Below are positions 1 to 8,080 of a stretch of DNA of 52,746 bases, in pieces; the first letter of the stretch is position 1, and each line of letters opens with the position of its first letter. The translations under genes were made by a program, and so were the position numbers. Below the pieces are notes generated by a model. That model searched no databases and was not told the DNA's origin. It saw nothing but the letters and a program-made list of their open reading frames with translations. Origin of the DNA: an uncultured Lachnospiraceae bacterium (GTDB lineage: Bacteria; Bacillota; Clostridia; Lachnospirales; Lachnospiraceae); the NCBI GenBank assembly GCA_947631685.1, contig CANRMI010000016.1, positions 1-52,746 on the forward strand, given 5' to 3'.

Positions 1-59
1 ATTTATTTTAACATTGATCCGGGAGGATAGATATAACTTATCCTGTATTTAGTTTACAC

Positions 60-210
60 AGAATTTTTTACAGTCTCGACGAAGCATTTATAAGAAGTTC
101 TTGAGTAGGCAATAAGGCATATGCTTAGATCGCCTTGCTCTACTCGCTAGCTTACGCTCCTAGAGCCGCACCGCTCTAAGCATATGCCTTCTTACCTACT
201 GTAGGATTCT
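60..210 (+). ncRNA. Putative structured ncRNA of the reverse-transcriptase module (msr/msd-like)
   Basis: This non-coding stretch directly precedes the reverse-transcriptase gene. Seen: a short imperfect outer pairing between 60-74 and 198-210 (two G-U pairs and a 2-nt bulge), like the a1/a2 ends of retron RNAs. Inside is a perfect 16-bp stem (114-129 with 175-190), which can be extended by AGTAGG (104-109) with CCTACT (195-200) although that competes with the outer pairing. An inner 6-bp stem is formed by 137-142 with 161-166. A T-run follows at 210-216, then the GGAG ribosome-binding site at 221-224. Known: retrons and several defence reverse transcriptases have their template RNA immediately upstream. 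Inferred: this is that RNA. Its ends, the priming G and the template part are not established. Confidence 0.55.
114..190. repeat. Perfect 16-bp inverted repeat with 45-nt loop
   Basis: The arm at 114-129 (AAGGCATATGCTTAGA) is exactly complementary to 175-190. Each arm contains the self-complementary octamer GCATATGC. The loop holds a second hairpin (GCTCTA at 137-142 with TAGAGC at 161-166). No terminator-like T-run follows the right arm directly, so it is read as an RNA structural element rather than a terminator. Confidence 0.9.
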
Positions 211-231
211 TTTTTTGTACGGAGAAATGAT

Positions 232-2199
232 ATGACATATATACTAAAAGATAAAATAAAAATAGATAAGCCGATAGTCTTTTTGTGTGGCCCCTATTAT
301 AATAATTCTGATAAAAGTGACAGAAGAAAAATATTACAGGATTTTTTCTTGGCAGAATTTCCTCAGCAGTGCTTGCCTTTGATAATCGATGATTTTTTGA
401 CAAAGGAAAATATAGGGGATAATTCAGTCAGTATACAGCTGCTGGAAGAAATTTTCGCTGGTATTTCGCATAAAACATATATTTTCTTGGATACAATGTC
501 GTCGGCGGTAGAGTTGGGGTTGTTTACCAATAGCGCATACAATAATTCTATATATGTATTAATACCATATGAACGAGAAAAAAATTGCGATAATATAGGT
601 GCATTTACTAAAGATGTGGTTTTAGAAGACAATAGGGATAGAGTGAAGAAAGTTTATTATCATCCCGGAATTGAAAGAGTGGCATTCTCAACTGATTATG
701 TAGGAGAGTTTTATAAATTCATTGATAATCAGTTGCCTGTGGCCTTGAAACAAGATATATTGCGGGATTATAAAGAAAATATCAAACCCGAATATCAGAT
801 CATATTAAGGTGCAGTGATAGCTACCCGAAAGAAGACTATTGTATAAATTATCAGTATGATAAAGGAGAAAATAGTCTAGTTGTATTTATTTCTGTTAAA
901 TTACTTTTCTATATTGTTGGAGGGATTGTATATTCGGAATATGCCGAAAATTTAAGAAAAAAGAAAAACTTGGATTTTGATCACTATAATGTAGACAATG
1001 TGGTAGCTCATTTGAAAAGCCTGCTTATGTTCTTTGTGTTAAAAAATACTTTTCTTGGATTAAATGGGAAGACTGAAATCAGTATACAAACGGTTTTGAT
1101 AAAGGATATTGAGGAAGTTGTTAAGCATATTGTAACATTTATTTTTACTTATCATAAAAATGCAAGGTTAAAAGGTTATTATTTTGTTGGCAAGAATGAG
1201 ATAGTAAAGGAATTAGATTTGCAAAGAAATCCCATAGATTTTTTTGCCTTGAATGCAGCAGATATGGATTTTATAGAATCGTTTAGTAAAAAGAGGTTTG
1301 AGTGCTTTAGGAGATTTGAATTAAATACAGGAGATAAAAGAAGGAAAATCATCACATATGAAAGCGATGAAAATGGACAATCTATGCGGGTGCTGCATGA
1401 AAAGATGGCATCTATATTAAATCAAGAACATCTGTTTGACGAGCATTCTTTTGCATACCAAAAAGGAAAATCAGTTAAGGCGTGCGCGGAATGCCACAAA
1501 CAGAGCATCAGTTTTCTGAAATTTGATATACATAAATTTTTTAACTCAATAGAAAAGAAGAAGTTAGTAAAAAAGTTAATAAAAGAATTTGAATTGGATC
1601 CGATTTATGAAAACCAGATGTCAATCATTTTGGATACTTCTTTTGTGGAAAAGAATATGCCAATAGGGTTGATCACATCACCAATATTGTCGGATATATA
1701 TATGAAAGAGTTTGATAGGGAATTTGCCAGCGAACTGGGAGATGGTTATATTTATACACGGTATGCGGATGATATATTGATTTCTCGTTTTGATATTATT
1801 AGTCAGAAAGAAGAACAGCGAATAAAGTCATTGTTAGGGAAGAAACTTAGTGCGTTGGGACTAACCTTAAATGAGAAAAAATATATGAGAAGGGATTTGA
1901 TAAAGAACGGAGAGCATATAAAATATTTGGGATTGAATATAATTAAAAATGGAAATGAAAATGTTATAAGTGTTGGCAAGACATATAAAAATTATATTGC
2001 CAAATGTTATTTGAAATATATAGAGATGGACAACGACAAGGAAAACAGAGAGAAATATTATTTTGGGAAACAGATTGCCGGATATTTAAGTTTTGTGAAA
2101 ATGATAGAGGGTGAAGAGGGCTTGAGGAAAGTATATACCAGAATTGAGAAAAGTACAGAAGGAAGGGTAATAATAAAAGAGAGGATAGATAATTTATAA
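232..2199 (+). CDS. Fusion of NDT/TIR-like effector domain with reverse transcriptase (retron- or DRT-like)
   Basis: Protein of 655 residues; ATG at 232 follows GGAG at 221-224. Residues about 14-165 look like the nucleoside-deoxyribosyltransferase-like fold of retron St85-type effectors: a strand IVFLCGP (15-21), an RRKILQDFF helix, and TYIFLDTMSSAVELGLF (82-98), where E94 sits where these families carry their catalytic Glu. Residues about 370-620 are a reverse transcriptase: FLKFDIHKFF with D432, MPIGLITSP, and YADD at 511-514, followed by an LTLNEKK-like and a KYLGLNI segment. The usual retron NAxxH and VTG motifs are not evident. No maturase or endonuclease domain is visible. The fused layout suggests an anti-phage system in which sensor polymerase and toxin are one chain; in type II retrons the NDT-like effector is normally a separate gene. 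Very A+T-rich compared with what follows, consistent with transfer. Function inferred. Confidence 0.8.
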   Translation: MTYILKDKIKIDKPIVFLCGPYYNNSDKSDRRKILQDFFLAEFPQQCLPLIIDDFLTKENIGDNSVSIQLLEEIFAGISHKTYIFLDTMSSAVELGLFTNSAYNNSIYVLIPYEREKNCDNIGAFTKDVVLEDNRDRVKKVYYHPGIERVAFSTDYVGEFYKFIDNQLPVALKQDILRDYKENIKPEYQIILRCSDSYPKEDYCINYQYDKGENSLVVFISVKLLFYIVGGIVYSEYAENLRKKKNLDFDHYNVDNVVAHLKSLLMFFVLKNTFLGLNGKTEISIQTVLIKDIEEVVKHIVTFIFTYHKNARLKGYYFVGKNEIVKELDLQRNPIDFFALNAADMDFIESFSKKRFECFRRFELNTGDKRRKIITYESDENGQSMRVLHEKMASILNQEHLFDEHSFAYQKGKSVKACAECHKQSISFLKFDIHKFFNSIEKKKLVKKLIKEFELDPIYENQMSIILDTSFVEKNMPIGLITSPILSDIYMKEFDREFASELGDGYIYTRYADDILISRFDIISQKEEQRIKSLLGKKLSALGLTLNEKKYMRRDLIKNGEHIKYLGLNIIKNGNENVISVGKTYKNYIAKCYLKYIEMDNDKENREKYYFGKQIAGYLSFVKMIEGEEGLRKVYTRIEKSTEGRVIIKERIDNL

Positions 2200-2627
2200 G
2201 AAAGCGGATGCGGAATTTTTTTGGAAAATATAGGCGCTTATTTTCATTTATGGGTTAAGTGGGGTATAAAATATCCTTATGTATATGCGCAGTCGTTTCT
2301 GATCAGCACATCAGATTATTGGTACCCAGGGTCATTTCTGAAGATAGAAGTGCAAGTGTCAAACCGTTTGTGTTTTTATTCATTAGCCCCGGATGGTATC
2401 TGCTTATCACAATATATATCGCATTCCCGATAATGGCATCTTTCTACGTTTACAGCGCATTGGCAAATCAGCAGACACCTATAAAGATTTAAATCAATTC
2501 AGCCGATATATATACAAACTATATTTAGCAGGGAAAGCTGTGGGGGTTGCAGGGAGGCAGACAAAAGATAAATCTGTTATTGCCGGATGCAATGACAGAT
2601 TTTTTTGTGCGGGGAGAGCATAAGCAT
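2200..2627. other. 428-base stretch without a convincing gene
   Basis: Three short overlapping open frames occur here on the plus strand (from about 2221, 2259 and 2393). None has a good ribosome-binding site or a recognisable protein, and the plausible reading shifts from frame to frame, as in decayed coding sequence. No terminator hairpin with a T-run was found behind the reverse-transcriptase gene. The stretch is the seam between the A+T-rich defence module and the glycan cluster. A promoter for the cluster may lie here but none could be read with confidence. Confidence 0.5.
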
Positions 2628-5159
2628 ATGCGGAAAAAAGTAAGAGTGGAACTAATCGGCGTGATAAAGCAGTTAAACAGGGCCGGGGAGGCATTACAGA
2701 GAACATTGCATGTACTGGATCCGGACAAGGCATTGGAAGTGATCACAGAATGCCAGGAAGGGGCTATTATCGCAGGCAATAAGATCGAGCAGCAGGAGGG
2801 CGAGGGAACTTATGCCGTTAAGCTGCTGGAGGATTACTGTGAGGAACTTTATCTTTTAAGCACTGCATGGGAAGATAAGAGCGCAGCCGCGAAGCATATC
2901 AAAAAAATGAGGGATCTGTTGACAAAAGCGGCAAACAGTGTGCGCTATGATCTGCCGGAATCCAAAAAGGAAATTGTGTTCCTGCCTTATAAGGCGTCCA
3001 TGTGGGACAGCATGGAAAGTGTCTGGAAGGCTGCGAAAGAGGACAAAGACTGTGAAGTTTACGTGATCCCTATTCCTTATTTTGACAAGAATCCGGATGG
3101 CACTCTGGGAGAACTGCACTATGAAGGAATGGATTTTCCGGATGACGTTCCTATAACCTACTATGAACATTACAGTCTGGAGGCAAAAGAGCCTGACGTT
3201 ATTTATATTCATAATCCTTATGATGAAGGAAATACGGTCACCAGCGTGGCACCGGACTATTATTCCAGAGAACTGAAAAAATATACGGACTGCCTGGTTT
3301 ATATTCCTTATTATGCTACGGCAGGAGGCATGAGCACCGGTCAGGCCCTCTGCGCGGGATACCTGTACGCGGACTATATCGTGCTGCAGGCGGAAAAATT
3401 CAGGAAATTTATAGATCCGATGATTTCGCAGGAGAAGCTTTTGATATTGGGATCCCCTAAATTTGACAAAGTGATAAGACTGTGCGCGAATCCGCCTGAG
3501 CCTCCGGCAGAGTGGAAAGAGACGCTGCGGGGGAAAAAGGTTTATTTTTATAATACAAGTATCGGGGGAATGTTAGGCAATACATACAATTTCCTACAGA
3601 AAATGAAATATGTTTTTGAATGTTTTATGGGCAGGAAAGATACCTGCCTGATCTGGCGGCCCCATCCGCTGTTAGAGTCTACCTTTGAATCTATGCGGAA
3701 AGAGTACCACCCGGTATATCAGGAATTAAAACAGTACTTTATACAAAATCAGCTGGGCATTTATGACGATACGCCGGATATGGAGAAGACGATTGCGCTC
3801 TGTGATGCTTATATCGGAGATTCGGGTACCAGTGTAACCGCAATGTTTGGTCTTGCGGGAAAACCTCTTTTTATTCTCAACAACAATATTCACACCGCAC
3901 CGGAACCGGAAGACTGGCGGGGCGAGATTATCCCCTCATTTTGTACGGAGGATTCTAATGAATGGATCATTACCCAGGGAAATAAACTTTACCGGGCACA
4001 GGATCAGGACTATCGTTACCGCTATGTCTGCGATCTATCAGAATACGCATATGGGTGTTATTATAGCAGAGCACTAGAGGTTCAGGGAAAGGTATATGTC
4101 TGCCCTGCCAATGCGCAGAATATTCTGGTAGTGGCGGATGGAAAGATTGAAAGGCGGATCGAACTGAAAAGATACATGGAGTACCCAGGTGCGTTTTTTG
4201 GCGCATGGAAAGCGGGAGATTATCTGTATCTTTTACCTAACAAGTATCCTGCCATTGTAAGGTATGATATACAAAATGATAAGCTGGACTATATCCACGG
4301 ATATAGTGACTTCCTTGCCCAGGAAGTACAGGGAGAAACCCTGTTCGGCGGAAGTTGCATATGGAGAGATTATCTGCTACTGGCGTCACCTACGGAAGAC
4401 CGGGTGCTGCAGATTCATATCAAAACCATGGAAGCCCAGGAAATTGCTCTGGGTACAAAACAGTGCGCAGGGTGGAGAATCCTGTATCCCCAGGGGGAAA
4501 ATATCTGGCTGCTGCCTACAGAAGACGGTGTGGTTACCAGATGGAATCCTGAGACAGGGGAACTTCGGGAATATGACTGCCTGCCGGAAGGATTTCAGTG
4601 TGAACACCGGGTACTGGGATTTGTCTGCATGAGGAATCCTTTTGGGATTCCGGCGTTTGGCGGAAAATATATGTACTTGCCGCCCTGCTGGGGCAATATG
4701 TACGTGCGTCTGAATACGGAAAGCGGCAAAGCGGAGAAATGGATTCCGCCTTTTCCTGTTGCGGAAAAGGAAAAGAACGGCTACTATGCGCCGCGGCCAA
4801 GAGCTGATTTCCTGACGGGAGCCGACGCTTCAGGGGATGAGGGCTGTAGACTCTTTTCCTCCGTAGACAGAAAATTATACAAGGTGGATCTGGAGCGTGG
4901 AAACGCCACAGAACTGCCCATGGAATTTGACGCAGAGGAGCTACGAGCACATGAGGCAGGGTTTTGTGAAGATTCCGAATGGCTGCAATACGCCTGCGAC
5001 GAAAATGCTTTTAACTCTCTAAGAGATTTCTTGGACAAAAGGATTACCGGGGCCGCGTTTGACAGGGAAAAGCAGCTGCAGGCCTTTGGCAGGATCGCAG
5101 TGAACGGGGACGGTACCTGCGGCAGGAAGCTCCATGAATTTATCAAGAGTAGATTATAA
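2628..5159 (+). CDS. CDP-glycerol glycerophosphotransferase-like protein with C-terminal beta-propeller
   Basis: Protein of 843 residues. ATG at 2628 is chosen over upstream in-frame starts because GGGGAG (2611-2616) lies in front of it. Residues about 1-105 are helical and of unknown role. Residues about 110-430 resemble the TagB/TagF transferase fold, with an IWRPHPLLES segment and a DAYIGDSGTSVTAMFGLAGK segment matching the family's nucleotide-binding end. Residues about 435-790 hold repeated units of the form YLLPNKYPAIVRYD, IWLLPTEDGVVTRWNPETG and LYKVDLERG, typical of a beta-propeller (at least five readable blades). The family moves glycerol- or ribitol-phosphate from CDP-linked donors onto teichoic-acid-like chains at the cytoplasmic membrane face. 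Acceptor and polyol are unknown; the propeller may bind the growing polymer or partner enzymes (inference). First gene of a long co-directional cluster, 18 nt before the next gene. Confidence 0.75.
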   Translation: MRKKVRVELIGVIKQLNRAGEALQRTLHVLDPDKALEVITECQEGAIIAGNKIEQQEGEGTYAVKLLEDYCEELYLLSTAWEDKSAAAKHIKKMRDLLTKAANSVRYDLPESKKEIVFLPYKASMWDSMESVWKAAKEDKDCEVYVIPIPYFDKNPDGTLGELHYEGMDFPDDVPITYYEHYSLEAKEPDVIYIHNPYDEGNTVTSVAPDYYSRELKKYTDCLVYIPYYATAGGMSTGQALCAGYLYADYIVLQAEKFRKFIDPMISQEKLLILGSPKFDKVIRLCANPPEPPAEWKETLRGKKVYFYNTSIGGMLGNTYNFLQKMKYVFECFMGRKDTCLIWRPHPLLESTFESMRKEYHPVYQELKQYFIQNQLGIYDDTPDMEKTIALCDAYIGDSGTSVTAMFGLAGKPLFILNNNIHTAPEPEDWRGEIIPSFCTEDSNEWIITQGNKLYRAQDQDYRYRYVCDLSEYAYGCYYSRALEVQGKVYVCPANAQNILVVADGKIERRIELKRYMEYPGAFFGAWKAGDYLYLLPNKYPAIVRYDIQNDKLDYIHGYSDFLAQEVQGETLFGGSCIWRDYLLLASPTEDRVLQIHIKTMEAQEIALGTKQCAGWRILYPQGENIWLLPTEDGVVTRWNPETGELREYDCLPEGFQCEHRVLGFVCMRNPFGIPAFGGKYMYLPPCWGNMYVRLNTESGKAEKWIPPFPVAEKEKNGYYAPRPRADFLTGADASGDEGCRLFSSVDRKLYKVDLERGNATELPMEFDAEELRAHEAGFCEDSEWLQYACDENAFNSLRDFLDKRITGAAFDREKQLQAFGRIAVNGDGTCGRKLHEFIKSRL

Positions 5160-5177
5160 ACACAGGAGAGAACGCCC

Positions 5178-6518
5178 ATGGTAAAAGTGATCACATACGG
5201 GACATTCGATTTGTTTCATGAAGGACATTACCGGCTTTTGCAGCGGGCAAAAGCGCTGGGTGACTATCTGATCGTAGGCGTGACTACAGAGGCTTATGAT
5301 CGAGCCCGGGGAAAGCTGAATGTGGTGGATTCTTTGGTTACGAGGATTGAAAATGTCAAGAAAGCCGGGTTTGCAGATGAGGTCATTATCGAGGAATCAC
5401 CGGGGCAGAAGTTCAGCGATATTAAAAAGTATCATATAGATATTTTTACCGTAGGATCGGACTGGACAGGCCAGTTTGACTATCTGAGCGACTATTGCCA
5501 GGTCGTCTATCTGGACAGAACAAAGAATATATCTAGCACCATGCTGCGGGAGCGGAACTACCACATTCAGCGGATCGGTATCATAGGAACGGGAAGAATA
5601 GCGGAGCGGTTTATCCCGGAGGCAAAGCTGGTTAGCGGTGTAAACGTACAGGGAGTGTACAATCCTCACAAAGAAAGCGCGGAAAAGTTTGCGGAACGCT
5701 GGGGCGTGGATGCTTATACGGAATTGGAGGCTTTTCTGGGGACAGTAGATATTGTCTACATAGCGTCCCCTCATGAAACCCATTACCGGTATGTCAAGGC
5801 TGCGCTGGAGCATGGAAAGCATGTGCTTTGTGAAAAGCCCATGACACTCAAAAGGCAGCAGGCGGAGGAATTGTTTGACTATGCGAAGGCACACGGGCTG
5901 ATCCTTTACGAAGGCATTAAGACGGCTTATTGCCCTGGCTTTAACAAGTTGCTGGGAATTGCCTGCAGTGGCGCAATCGGAAATATTCGGAATGTAGAGG
6001 CCTGCTTTACTAAATTGGAGAATCCTAACCACAGAGAACTGACGGACCGGATATACGGAGGCAGTTTTATGGAGCTGGGCAGTTATGTCTTGCTTCCTGT
6101 CTTTAAGCTTCTGGGAACAGAATTTGAAAAGGTTTCCTTTGACAGCATTTGCGGAAAGAACGGGCTGGATCTGTTTACCAGGGCTGCTTTTAAATATGCC
6201 AACAGCATGGCGACCGTTACCTGCGGACTGGGCGTGAAATCGGAAGGGCGCCTGTTAATCTCCGGAACAACCGGTTATATCGTAGCGGAGGCACCCTGGT
6301 GGAAAACCGCTTATTTTGAAGTGCATCATGAAGATCCCCGTGAGGTGGAAAAATATTCGGAACGCTTTCTGGGGGATGGGCTGCGCTATGAGATCAGTGA
6401 TCTGCTCACCAGTATCAACGGAAGCGATAAAAATGAATTTAAGCTCACCATAGAAGAATCTGAGGCTATGGCGGATGTCATGGAAAGATTTTTGATAAAG
6501 GAACAGAGGCAGGTATGA
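5178..6518 (+). CDS. Cytidylyltransferase fused to Gfo/Idh/MocA-type oxidoreductase
   Basis: Protein of 446 residues; ATG 5178 preceded by AGGAGAG. Residues 1-130 are a TagD/GCT-like nucleotidyltransferase: GTFDLFHEGH (8-17) carries the HxGH motif, and ISSTMLR (118-124) is the second signature. Residues from about 132 form a Gfo/Idh/MocA oxidoreductase: GIIGTGRIAERF dinucleotide-binding loop, IASPHETHY, and CEKPM near 217-221 with the family lysine. Predicted role (inference): an NAD(P)-dependent reduction or oxidation of a sugar or polyol phosphate coupled to CTP activation, supplying a CDP-polyol to the preceding transferase. TarI/TarJ do comparable chemistry for CDP-ribitol but with different folds. 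The stop overlaps the next start by 4 nt (ATGA), indicating translational coupling. Confidence 0.8.
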   Translation: MVKVITYGTFDLFHEGHYRLLQRAKALGDYLIVGVTTEAYDRARGKLNVVDSLVTRIENVKKAGFADEVIIEESPGQKFSDIKKYHIDIFTVGSDWTGQFDYLSDYCQVVYLDRTKNISSTMLRERNYHIQRIGIIGTGRIAERFIPEAKLVSGVNVQGVYNPHKESAEKFAERWGVDAYTELEAFLGTVDIVYIASPHETHYRYVKAALEHGKHVLCEKPMTLKRQQAEELFDYAKAHGLILYEGIKTAYCPGFNKLLGIACSGAIGNIRNVEACFTKLENPNHRELTDRIYGGSFMELGSYVLLPVFKLLGTEFEKVSFDSICGKNGLDLFTRAAFKYANSMATVTCGLGVKSEGRLLISGTTGYIVAEAPWWKTAYFEVHHEDPREVEKYSERFLGDGLRYEISDLLTSINGSDKNEFKLTIEESEAMADVMERFLIKEQRQV

Positions 6519-7243
6519 AAATATGGGCGCACAGAGGTTGCAGTCAGAATTTTCCGGAGAATACGCTGACTGCGTTTGAAAAGGCTGCGACACTTTGGAA
6601 TTTGGCAGGGATCGAACTGGATATACAACTGACGAAGGATGGAGAAATGGCAGTGTTCCACGACGAAAAGGTGGACAGGACAACGGACGGTACCGGCTAT
6701 GTAAGGGACTATACCCTTTCACAGCTGCGCACCCTAAGAATAGCTGCGGAGAATGGACGCGGGGAGAGAATCCCGGTGATAGAAGAGGTGCTGGATATGC
6801 TGGCTTCCCGCATGAAGGCCGGGCTGAAGCTGAACATAGAGTTAAAAAACAGTATCTTCCCCTATCCGGGCATGGAAGAAAAAATCGTGGAAATGGTTCA
6901 TAAAAAAGGACTGCAGGAAAGCATTGTTTATTCTTCTTTCAGCGCCCTTTCCCTGGAGAAACTGAAGACACTGGATGATAAGGCGGAGTTGGGAATCTTG
7001 GACAGCAAGGTTTCCGACTGCCTGTATAAATTAAAAGGGGGCTGCGGCGCGGTGGCTCTGCATCCTTATTGGAGAGGCATGGATCTGGGGGCGGAACGCT
7101 TGCAGGGATATTCGGTAAGAGCCTGGTTTACCGGACACCTTTATCCGGAGAAGCCAACGGGTACGCGTCTGGATCTGGAAAGCCTAGAAAAGCAGGGAAT
7201 TACGGATGTGTTTTTAAATGAACCGGAGAGGTATACAGAGTGA
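6515..7243 (+). CDS. Glycerophosphodiester phosphodiesterase family protein
   Basis: Protein of 242 residues, a full-length single-domain GDPD. Motifs seen: AHRGCSQNFPENT near the N terminus (catalytic HRG and PENT), ELDIQLTKDG with the metal-binding E-x-D, VFHDEKVDRTT with the general-base His, and LNIELKN. No signal peptide or membrane segment, so it is cytoplasmic. The family hydrolyses glycerophosphodiesters to sn-glycerol 3-phosphate and an alcohol. In this cluster it could supply glycerol phosphate or edit phosphoglycerol substituents (inference). It overlaps both neighbours by 4 nt, so it is embedded in one translationally coupled operon. Confidence 0.85.
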   Translation: MKIWAHRGCSQNFPENTLTAFEKAATLWNLAGIELDIQLTKDGEMAVFHDEKVDRTTDGTGYVRDYTLSQLRTLRIAAENGRGERIPVIEEVLDMLASRMKAGLKLNIELKNSIFPYPGMEEKIVEMVHKKGLQESIVYSSFSALSLEKLKTLDDKAELGILDSKVSDCLYKLKGGCGAVALHPYWRGMDLGAERLQGYSVRAWFTGHLYPEKPTGTRLDLESLEKQGITDVFLNEPERYTE

Positions 7244-8046
7244 TAGCGTTAAGTGATGAATTGCTGAGAAAGGTACAGCTGACACAGTTGGAAATGCTGG
7301 TGGAGGTTGACAAGATCTGCAGAAAATGCGGTATTCGATATAACATCATAGCAGGGACACTGCTGGGGGCGGTACGGCATGGGGGATATATTCCATGGGA
7401 TGATGATGCGGATGTGGCCATGCTGCGGCCTGAATATGAAAAATTCAGGACTGCCTGCAGAACGGAGCTGGATACGGACAGATTTTATTTTCAGGACCAC
7501 AGGAATACAAAAGGCTATCGATGGGGTTACGGAAAGCTGCGAAGGAAACATACAGTGTTTCTGCGCGAGGGCCAGGAGCATATGCCCTATGAACAGGGAA
7601 TCTTTATAGATATATTTCCCTTAGACGGAGTACCGGACAATTTATTTCTGCGAAGCATGAAAAATCTGGAATGCTTTTGCGTAAGAAAGATCCTATGGTC
7701 CAGGGTAGGAAGGTATTCTGAGAAGAATTTTTGGAAAAGAGCAATCTATCAGATATTGGACAGAATCCCTGAAAAAAGGGTATTTCAATACTATGAAAAG
7801 ATGATCCGAAGAGCGGGAAAGAGAAAAACAAAAATGGTGAGGATCCTGATGTTTCCCACTCCCAACAGGATGTACGGGTACTATAGAGCCTGGTATGAGC
7901 ATAGCGCGGAAATTGTATTTGAAGGCGTAAAGTTTTGGGGAATCAAAAATTATAATAGTTATCTAACCTTTAAATTTGGAGATTACAAGCAGCTTCCGCC
8001 GCCGGAAAAAAGGAAAACCCATCCGGTGAGCAGGCTGGTGGTCTAA
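7240..8046 (+). CDS. LicD family phosphotransferase
   Basis: Protein of 268 residues starting with GTG at 7240, whose GTGA overlaps the preceding stop. GTLLGAVRHGGYIPWDDDAD (residues about 45-64) is the LicD signature with its acidic metal-binding cluster; GIFIDIFPLDGVPDN follows near 120-135. LicD-type enzymes attach phosphocholine or similar phospho-alcohols to cell-surface sugars and belong to the nucleotidyltransferase superfamily. Together with two cytidylyltransferase domains encoded nearby it points to decoration of a glycan by a phosphodiester-linked group; the identity of the group is not readable. It is the last gene before the A+T-richer middle of the cluster. Confidence 0.85.
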   Translation: MIALSDELLRKVQLTQLEMLVEVDKICRKCGIRYNIIAGTLLGAVRHGGYIPWDDDADVAMLRPEYEKFRTACRTELDTDRFYFQDHRNTKGYRWGYGKLRRKHTVFLREGQEHMPYEQGIFIDIFPLDGVPDNLFLRSMKNLECFCVRKILWSRVGRYSEKNFWKRAIYQILDRIPEKRVFQYYEKMIRRAGKRKTKMVRILMFPTPNRMYGYYRAWYEHSAEIVFEGVKFWGIKNYNSYLTFKFGDYKQLPPPEKRKTHPVSRLVV

Positions 8047-8080
8047 TTGTGGGTATTTTATATAAAAGGAGAGCTATGTT

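Noticed and set aside
232..2199. Group II intron-encoded protein
   Set aside because: No maturase X, DNA-binding or HNH part is seen, and no domain V/VI-like hairpin follows the gene; an N-terminal NDT-like domain is present instead.
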